From the NCBI GenBank assembly GCA_028532905.1, contig JAQQAM010000113.1:1-36760 (forward strand): a stretch of DNA of 36,760 bases, read 5' to 3'. This DNA comes from Spirochaetales bacterium (lineage in GTDB: Bacteria > Spirochaetota > Spirochaetia > DSM-2461). A program made the translations under genes and the position numbers. The notes under the pieces were generated by a model, which saw only the letters and a program-made list of their open reading frames with translations, did not search any database and was not told the origin of the DNA. Positions 31,388 to 36,760 of this stretch are shown here, in pieces (within the stretch, counting starts at the first letter, position 1; every line of letters begins with the position of its first letter).

Positions 31388-32359
31388 CTAATCCATTGTT
31401 ATGATATACAAAAAATCGTTGTAGGAAAAATGGAACTGTCTCTCCCAGGCCTCTGAAATGACACCCTTGTCCTTGGCATAAAGGATATACTTTTCCAGGA
31501 TTCCCGCCAGAATCAGATTATCTTTCTGCACAAGCCAGTGGGACCAGGATAAGGATTGACCCACTGGAAATGCAATTTCCAAACCGGAGTAGTGTTTCAT
31601 CTCAAAGAGGCTGGAAATCCCTCCGATGGCAACGGCATCCACCTCATTCCGGAAGAGGGCTGCCGGTAATTCATCAACGCTTTCGATAACCATAGTATCC
31701 ACCGGGATTTCGTTACGCTCCAGAGCTTCCACAAGGTATCTGGAAGGATTCGCCTGAGGATGGATACCTAAGTTCTTACCTTTCAGGTCTTCCAGTGAAC
31801 TCACACCGCTGTATGATCTGGTGATCACAACATCCCGGTCCGGAAAGGTGGGGACAAACTGAGCAAGCGGATCTCTCCAGTCCTTCCAGCTGAATCCGTC
31901 TATGAGAATCAGAGAATTCTGAAAGGAATCGGGGATATAGGCCGGAGACTCCCCTGAAACCAGAGACTGTTGAATGGCGTCGTCGGGCACTCTGCCATCA
32001 TGGGCGAAATACAGTGAGAAAGTATCGACCAGTTCCACATCAAGATCAACACCGATCAATTCTGCAAAAGAACTGATCAGTTCGTAATCCAGACCGCCGT
32101 GCAGTCCTTCTCCGTATTTATCCGGTTCATAAACCGACTCCCTGATCCTTGTAGTTATTTTCAGAATTCCTTCGGATCTCAGCTGGTCGATATATTCCTG
32201 TTCCTTCTGATTCCAATACAGGGGATGGGCTTGAGATGTATGGACCGCCTCGTCCACTAGAGGGAGTGCAATATCCTGTACTTCCTCAGGGGGAGCGGAT
32301 TTCCGGCAGCCGGTCAGTAAGCTGATCAACAGTAATAGAAGAAGAACCCTTTTCATCAT
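31388..32359 (-). CDS. solute-binding lipoprotein of the amino-acid type (SBP family 3)
   Basis: 323 residues. The signal ends in the lipobox LLTGC, so it should be lipid-anchored at Cys18. After a linker, LRSEGILKITTRI opens the binding domain; GGLDYELISSFAELIGVDLDVELV and LEDLKGKNLGIHPQANPSRYLVEAL are typical of PBPb/SBP3 folds. No permease or ATPase is adjacent, so it may be an orphan binding protein or relate to the MltF group, though no lytic transglycosylase domain is present. Confidence 0.82.
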   Translation of the reverse strand: MMKRVLLLLLLISLLTGCRKSAPPEEVQDIALPLVDEAVHTSQAHPLYWNQKEQEYIDQLRSEGILKITTRIRESVYEPDKYGEGLHGGLDYELISSFAELIGVDLDVELVDTFSLYFAHDGRVPDDAIQQSLVSGESPAYIPDSFQNSLILIDGFSWKDWRDPLAQFVPTFPDRDVVITRSYSGVSSLEDLKGKNLGIHPQANPSRYLVEALERNEIPVDTMVIESVDELPAALFRNEVDAVAIGGISSLFEMKHYSGLEIAFPVGQSLSWSHWLVQKDNLILAGILEKYILYAKDKGVISEAWERQFHFSYNDFLYIITMD

Positions 32360-32450
32360 ATTCCAATTATGCGGATATAAAGGTTTTTTGACAAATGATC
32401 AGGAATAGAATACAGCAAAATCATCTTCCCGGAAGATTCAAAATTTAAAA

Positions 32451-32747
32451 TCAACTGAGAAGGTATTGTCTCAGTTCCCGTTCTGCCCGCATGATATGGA
32501 CAATGAATACCCTATTGTCTGAATATCTATAGAACAGACGGATCGGAGTAATGACAAGCTCTCTGTACAGCCTGCTGTCTGTCTCAGGCGGAAAGCGACC
32601 GGATTCCGGGAAGTCTTTCAGATGACTCACCCTTTGCATAACACTACTTATCATCCTTCCTGCCGCCTTTTTATTGACAACAGCAATATAATCGGCAATA
32701 TCCTCCAGCTCTCTAAGGGCTGACTCCGTCCAGACTATTTCAGCCAC
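32451..32747 (-). CDS. RelE/ParE family toxin
   Basis: 98 residues. ALRELEDIADYIAVVNKKAAGRMI then VSHLKDFPESGRFPPE, RELVITPIRLFYRYSDNRVFIVHIMRAERE fits the ParE/RelE fold, closer to ParE (a gyrase poison) by the ESGR and long helical N-terminus. It overlaps the antitoxin gene by 13 bases, the usual antitoxin-first order. Confidence 0.88.
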   Translation of the reverse strand: MAEIVWTESALRELEDIADYIAVVNKKAAGRMISSVMQRVSHLKDFPESGRFPPETDSRLYRELVITPIRLFYRYSDNRVFIVHIMRAERELRQYLLS

Positions 32748-32992
32748 TTTTCAAGTCTCGATACTGCAGCATCTTCACTGAGAGTATTGCCTTCCAGGAT
32801 ATCCCGTTCTCCTTTGGCAATACCTTCCAGAATCCGGATTCTTTTCTCCTGAAGTTCATAGGATGCAGCATCCACAAGATAAGCGGAGGGCTTACCATGT
32901 TCAGTTATAAGGACGGGTTCCCTGGTCTCGTGAAGTTCAGAAAGAATTTTTGTTGCCTGCCTTTTTAAGGTGGTTACAAGTTCTGTTTTCAT
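32735..32992 (-). CDS. Phd/YefM family antitoxin
   Basis: 85 residues. LKRQATKILSELHETREPVLITEHGKPSAYLVDAASYE is the family DNA-binding fold; the C-terminal half is acidic and neutralises the toxin. The ATG at 32992 directly abuts a 26-base palindrome and no Shine-Dalgarno is seen, so the message may be leaderless. Confidence 0.88.
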   Translation of the reverse strand: MKTELVTTLKRQATKILSELHETREPVLITEHGKPSAYLVDAASYELQEKRIRILEGIAKGERDILEGNTLSEDAAVSRLEKWLK

Positions 32993-33018
32993 AAAAGTAA
33001 TACTAAAGTATCACTTTT
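32993..33018. promoter_or_regulatory. 26-base palindromic operator of the toxin-antitoxin pair
   Basis: AAAAGTAATACT and AGTATCACTTTT are 12-base arms with one mismatch, around AA. It covers the -10 box and the whole space before the antitoxin ATG, as expected for autoregulation by the Phd-type protein. Confidence 0.7.
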
Positions 33019-33028
33019 ATTTTTTCAA
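33000..33028 (-). promoter_or_regulatory. promoter of the toxin-antitoxin pair
   Basis: On the minus strand TTGAAA (33023-33028) and TAGTAT (33000-33005) are 17 bases apart. Seven bases separate the -10 box from the ATG, so transcription would start at or next to the start codon. Confidence 0.6.
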
Positions 33029-33130
33029 CAATACGATGATATTCAGCTGATGCTTCTTCATTGTGCCCGTGAGGAAGCGTCGAAACGAAAAATCAACCTG
33101 TAAGCTTTGAAAGGACTGGACTGTCAGATT

Positions 33131-34609
33131 CTATAGAATCTCGCCGGTAGCATAACCCAGAATTTCTTCACTGTTGGTTTTCCCACTCTCCAGATTACAG
33201 ACAATCCGGCCGTCCGAGAGAACCAGAACCCGGTCGCACATTCCCAGGATCTCCTCAATATCCGATGAGATAAACAGAATACCCGCCCCTTTTCGGATCA
33301 GATCATTCATGGAATTGTACAGGTCGATGCGGGAGGGAATGTCCAGAGACCTGGTTGGTTCATCCAGAATAAAAACCTTGGAGCGTTTCATGATCCATTT
33401 GGCCAGAGCCACTTTCTGCTGACTGCCTCTGGTATACTCCCGGATGGATTTTTCTGTTGTATAGGAATCGATGCGGAGCTTCCGGATATAGTCCAGAACA
33501 ACCTGATTCAGTATAGTCGTATTGATGGACAAAAGCTGTTTAAACCGCTTGAGAGACGTGAGGGACAGATTCTTGGAGACATCCAGACAGCCCACCAGAG
33601 AATCGGTAAACCGGTCCTCCGGAATCAGAGCAATACCGGCATCAATGGCATCGGCAGGAGACTGGATATTCCGTTCCCGGCCGTTTACAGAAAGGTATCC
33701 CCCCTCGGTATCATGAACCCCGAACAGGCAGTGAGCCAGATAGGTTCTCCCGGAACCGGCCAACCCCGTAATTCCGATAATTTCCCCCTTTCTGAGTCTG
33801 ATATTGATATCCTCCAGAATGGGCGGCGCCTGAAGATGGGTTACCTCCAGAAGTGTTTTCCCCAAAGGTACCCGCAATCGGGGATAAGGATTAGTAAGGA
33901 CAGTACCCGACATAAGCCGGATAATCTCATCATCACTGGAACGGGCCAGGTCAAGAGTTCCCGCCAGCTCCCCCTTCCTGAGAACCGAAACTCTGTCGCC
34001 GAACTCCCGTATTTCATTCAGGTTATGAGACACATAAAAGATTCCCGCTTTTTTTTCCCTGATTTTCTCCATTATTCTGTGAAGGATTCTCATATCATGT
34101 TCCGTCAGCGAGGAAGAAGGCTCATCCAGAATAACAATGGGGGCATCAGAAACAAAAGCCCGGCAGAATCCGATGATCTGTCTCTGTGCCCATCCCAGCT
34201 GATCCACCCGGTCATCAATGGAAAAGGGAAGATCAAACTCCTGTATCAGATCGGCGCAAAGTTTATTCAATTTGTTATGATCAATGATTTTCAGAAGACG
34301 GTTTGAATAGGGCATCCGGTTATAGAATATATTCTCAGCCACTGACAGGTTCTGCAGAATATTGGCATTCTGCCTGATATAAACAACCGAATCCCTGAGC
34401 TGCTCAAACCTCGATGTCTCCCCCATCAGATACACAGTTCCCTGTTCAGCCGGAACATCTCCGCTAATCAGCTGCATCAGACAGGATTTCCCGGATCCGT
34501 TCTCGCCCATTATGATATGGATCTCACCTTTTCGGAGTTCAAGATTAATATTATGTAAATGAAAACCGTCTGTTAGACTTGTACTGACTCCAAAAAGCTG
34601 CAGAAGCAT
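33131..34609 (-). CDS. RbsA/MglA-like two-domain sugar ABC ATPase with altered motifs
   Basis: 492 residues, the usual two-domain size. Domain 1 has Walker A GENGSGKS (35-42), Walker B VILDEPSSSL and the switch His FYVSHN. Domain 2 has GLAGSGRT, VFILDEPTRSLD and SSDIEEI. The signature loops are off-pattern: LGWAQRQ in domain 1, and YTRGSQQK in place of LSGGNQQK in domain 2, and the usual TRGID is TRSLD. It begins three bases after the DeoR gene; no permease accompanies it here. The adjoining permease operon already has its own ATPase. It may serve as an alternative ATPase or a sensor (inference). Confidence 0.88.
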   Translation of the reverse strand: MLLQLFGVSTSLTDGFHLHNINLELRKGEIHIIMGENGSGKSCLMQLISGDVPAEQGTVYLMGETSRFEQLRDSVVYIRQNANILQNLSVAENIFYNRMPYSNRLLKIIDHNKLNKLCADLIQEFDLPFSIDDRVDQLGWAQRQIIGFCRAFVSDAPIVILDEPSSSLTEHDMRILHRIMEKIREKKAGIFYVSHNLNEIREFGDRVSVLRKGELAGTLDLARSSDDEIIRLMSGTVLTNPYPRLRVPLGKTLLEVTHLQAPPILEDINIRLRKGEIIGITGLAGSGRTYLAHCLFGVHDTEGGYLSVNGRERNIQSPADAIDAGIALIPEDRFTDSLVGCLDVSKNLSLTSLKRFKQLLSINTTILNQVVLDYIRKLRIDSYTTEKSIREYTRGSQQKVALAKWIMKRSKVFILDEPTRSLDIPSRIDLYNSMNDLIRKGAGILFISSDIEEILGMCDRVLVLSDGRIVCNLESGKTNSEEILGYATGEIL

Positions 34610-34612
34610 TGC

Positions 34613-35395
34613 TTATACATGTCCTTCATACACTTGCAGTGATGTGAAAAGGGGGATGCCCTTCTCAAATACCATATCCTTGAAGCGGTCCTCCAGATCG
34701 GAATTGGTCACAATCCGGGATGCCAGATCCAGTTTTCCTACAGGAAAAAATCCGGTTTCTCCAAAACGATCGGAGGAACAGAGACAGACCGCTTCTCTGG
34801 AGATATTCAAAGATTCCTGAATCAGCCGGGCTTTTTCAATACTGGAAACAGTGAAACCATGCTCTTCATCAACACCGTCCACTTCAAAAAACGTTTTGGC
34901 TACAAAAAAGTTCTTCAGGCTGTTCACCGTATAGTTTCCGTATACACAGCGGTCCTGGGTATCCATATCCCCCCCCAGAAGAATGGTTTTAATCTGAGGA
35001 AAGGCTGTAAGCTCCAGGGCGATTAAAAGGTCATTCGTCAGAATAGTCAGGTTTCTTTTCTCTCCCAGAGAACGGGCCAGTTGAAGAATAGTGGGCCCCT
35101 GAGTGAGCATGATGACATCGTTATCGTCAACGAAGTGAGCTGCGATCTGTCCAATCTCCAGGCGCTCTTCCTGCAGCGGGTCCCATTCTCTGTGGAAGGA
35201 GGAATCATCAGGTTCATCGGCAAGGACAGCACCGCCATGAATCCTTTTCAGAAACCCTTCATGTTCCAGTTTTTCAAGATCCCGGCGTATGGTGACTTCA
35301 GTGACATCCAGAATATCGCTTAGAACAGCCACTTCGGCTTTCTGATTCTCCAGGAGGTATTTTTTTATTATTTTAATTCTTTCCAGTGCAAACAT
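34613..35395 (-). CDS. DeoR family sugar-responsive regulator
   Basis: 260 residues. VAVLSDILDVTEVTIRRDLEKLEHEGFLKRIHGGAVL (about 22-58) is the DeoR winged helix with the signature end. The C-terminal part is the phosphosugar-sensing domain with ITILTNDLLIALEL-like and DRFGETGFFPVGKLD stretches. GGAGG precedes the ATG. It sits after the terminator of the permease operon, in the same direction, so it is likely its regulator. Confidence 0.93.
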   Translation of the reverse strand: MFALERIKIIKKYLLENQKAEVAVLSDILDVTEVTIRRDLEKLEHEGFLKRIHGGAVLADEPDDSSFHREWDPLQEERLEIGQIAAHFVDDNDVIMLTQGPTILQLARSLGEKRNLTILTNDLLIALELTAFPQIKTILLGGDMDTQDRCVYGNYTVNSLKNFFVAKTFFEVDGVDEEHGFTVSSIEKARLIQESLNISREAVCLCSSDRFGETGFFPVGKLDLASRIVTNSDLEDRFKDMVFEKGIPLFTSLQVYEGHV

Positions 35396-35433
35396 AGCTG
35401 TCCCTCCATAGTACAGGATATATCAGGAAAGAG

Positions 35434-35476
35434 TAAAGAAAATCCCTGTCTCCGGAAAACTTCCTGAAACAGGGAT
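35434..35476 (-). terminator. intrinsic terminator of the sugar permease operon
   Basis: On the minus strand ATCCCTGT and ACAGGGAT (35469-35476 and 35442-35449) close a long hairpin with an inner GGAA/TTCC stem, followed by TTTTCTTT. It ends the transcript before the DeoR gene. Confidence 0.8.
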
Positions 35477-35513
35477 GAAGGAGTTGCGGAGGATACCGCT
35501 TATATGAAGAAAA

Positions 35514-36683
35514 CTACTTTGATTTTGTTTTGGTATACACATCGAAGGCAACGGCAAAAAGGAGAACCAGTCCCTTGATGGTCTGCTGCCAGTCGATACT
35601 GATTCCCATAATGGACATACCGTTATTCAGTACACCCATGATCAGACCGCCGATAATGGCTCCCACAATGGTTCCCACTCCGCCGGTAGCTGAAGCTCCC
35701 CCGATAAAACAGGAAGCAATGGCGTCCAGTTCAAACAGGTTCCCCGCCTTGGGGGTTGCCGCATTTAACCGGCCGGCAAAGATAATTCCTGCCAGGGCAG
35801 CCAGGATACTCATATTCACATAAACCCCGAAGAGAACCCGGTTGGTCTTAACACCCGACAGCTTGGCAGCTTTTTCATTACCGCCGAAGGCATAGATATG
35901 GCGTCCGGCAATGGTTTTATTCGTCATAAAGGAGTAAGCCAGGATCAGGACAATCAGCAGAACCAGAACATTGGGAATTCCTTTGTATCGGGCCAGCCAG
36001 TAGGTAAACAAATTGATCACAGACATAAGGACTGCCACTTTAAGGGCAAATACAGGCATTGATGAGACGGAAAAATCATACTTCTGTTTTCCTCTTCTGC
36101 TCCGGAGCTCTGTAAAGAGGTAAAAAAGAGAGGCGAGTACACCGATCAGAATGGTTGTAATGTGCAGACCTTCTCCATTTCCGAAGAAGTCGGGTATAAA
36201 CCCGGAGGCAATTTTCTGATAGGAAACAGGAAAGGGTGCCAGTGTACGCCCTTTAAGGATAACCATGGTCAATCCGCGGAACACAAGCATCCCCGAAAGA
36301 GTGACGATAAATGCGGGAATCCGGACATAGGCGATCCAGTACCCCTGCCAGGCTCCCACAAAAGCACCGATAACCAGTGACATAGCAATAGCCGGGACAA
36401 CAGGCATATTGAAGGTGATAATAAAAGTAGCGGATACCGCGCCGACAAAGGCGGCTGTAGAACCGACAGAAAGGTCGATATTTCCGCCGGTCAATATACA
36501 TAGAAGCATACCTATGGCCAGAACCAGAATATAACTGTTCTGAAGAACAAGGTTAGTAACATTCAGTGGTTTTAACAGAATTCCTTCTGTCAGAATCTGA
36601 AACAGGATCATAATAGAGACCAGCGCCACTACCATGGCATACTGTCTCATATGAGTCTTAATTGTATGGAGGATATTGTCCAT
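35514..36683 (-). CDS. multiple-monosaccharide ABC transporter permease (MmsB/GguB/XylH type)
   Basis: 389 residues with about ten or more membrane helices. The N-terminal LVLAIGMLLCILTGGNIDLSVGS, the loop IPAFIVTLSGMLVFRGL and the EAA-like GGNEKAAKLSGVKT (near 270) are typical of the RbsC superfamily; the long middle insert and the SIDWQQTIKGLVLLFAVAFDVYTK end point to the MmsB/GguB/XylH branch (RbsC is shorter). The ATG overlaps the upstream ATPase stop by one base. The sugar is not predictable; xylose, arabinose or galactose are family substrates. Confidence 0.93.
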   Translation of the reverse strand: MDNILHTIKTHMRQYAMVVALVSIMILFQILTEGILLKPLNVTNLVLQNSYILVLAIGMLLCILTGGNIDLSVGSTAAFVGAVSATFIITFNMPVVPAIAMSLVIGAFVGAWQGYWIAYVRIPAFIVTLSGMLVFRGLTMVILKGRTLAPFPVSYQKIASGFIPDFFGNGEGLHITTILIGVLASLFYLFTELRSRRGKQKYDFSVSSMPVFALKVAVLMSVINLFTYWLARYKGIPNVLVLLIVLILAYSFMTNKTIAGRHIYAFGGNEKAAKLSGVKTNRVLFGVYVNMSILAALAGIIFAGRLNAATPKAGNLFELDAIASCFIGGASATGGVGTIVGAIIGGLIMGVLNNGMSIMGISIDWQQTIKGLVLLFAVAFDVYTKTKSK

Positions 36684-36760
36684 TACGCGCTCTCCCTTTT
36701 ATTCTGCATAATGCATTTCATAATACTTTCCTGGGAGGCTTCGCTTTTACCCAGCTCCCC
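36683..36760 (-). CDS. sugar ABC transporter ATPase, C-terminal 25 residues only
   Basis: A frame open to the window end reads GELGKSEASQESIMKCIMQN and then KRESA before a TAA that overlaps the permease ATG (TAATG). This is the normal tail of MmsA/GguA ATPases (GEL...ASQE.IM..IM). The rest lies beyond the window, so nothing more can be said of its motifs. Confidence 0.75.
   Translation of the reverse strand, partial: GELGKSEASQESIMKCIMQNKRESA

Noticed and set aside
1-36760. CRISPR arrays, phage or insertion-sequence remnants
   Set aside because: No regular repeat-spacer pattern, transposase, integrase or terminal repeats were seen anywhere in the window.

Overview
The window looks like chromosomal DNA from an anaerobic or microaerobic bacterium of roughly 50% GC. 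Two-subunit transketolase, a GH94 phosphorylase, TRAP transport, an ORP/NifX-type iron-sulfur ATPase cluster and many Fe-S proteins together suggest a free-living spirochaete (Spirochaetales). This is inference from gene content; there is no rRNA or other marker, and a clostridial or deltaproteobacterial host cannot be excluded. I found no tRNA, rRNA, insertion sequence, CRISPR array or origin. Most of the sequence is coding, mainly on the minus strand, in short, tightly packed operons.

Layout. (1) 1-7240: a probable minus-strand operon (SCP2-like protein, class III aminotransferase, transketolase N and C subunits, second SCP2-like protein, VOC protein), followed by an Old Yellow Enzyme gene cut by the window edge. 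A divergent TetR gene lies opposite, with two palindromes between them. This is the best candidate for an undescribed pathway. (2) 7246-8172: nucleoside hydrolase. (3) 8241-11560: ORP-like cluster of two ferredoxin-fused MinD/Mrp ATPases, two NifX-type proteins and a Gly/Arg-rich DUF5320 protein, with a divergent DUF134 regulator and a striking inverted repeat. (4) 11550-14567: Gfo/Idh/MocA oxidoreductase, MntP-type Mn exporter and a CLC protein lacking both coupling glutamates. (5) 14605-18398: ROK regulator divergent from a GH94 cellobiose phosphorylase, with a 25-bp perfect palindrome between them. (6) 18401-22165: riboflavin operon ribD-ribE-ribBA-ribH behind a sigma70-like promoter, an FMN riboswitch and an intrinsic terminator. 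(7) 22184-24530: NapH-like membrane polyferredoxin with an anchored partner of unknown function, divergent from a ThuA-like protein. (8) 24603-30407: L(+)-tartrate dehydratase (ttdA, ttdB) with a TRAP transporter and two GntR regulators. (9) 30615-32992: YwaF-like membrane protein, lone solute-binding lipoprotein, and a ParE/Phd toxin-antitoxin pair. (10) 33131-36760: lone RbsA-like ATPase with a DeoR regulator, then a multiple-sugar permease and the tail of its own ATPase.

How the parts fit. Regions 4, 5, 8 and 10 are local carbon-use modules, each beside its own regulator (ROK, GntR, DeoR). Region 6 supplies FMN/FAD, used by the flavoenzyme in region 1 and perhaps by electron-transfer proteins in region 7. 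Regions 3 and 7 handle Fe-S clusters or electrons. Region 1 combines a C2-ketol transferase, a PLP aminotransferase, two lipid-carrier-like proteins and a flavin reductase. That suggests making or remodelling an aminated, probably hydrophobic compound, but neither substrate nor product can be read from the sequence.
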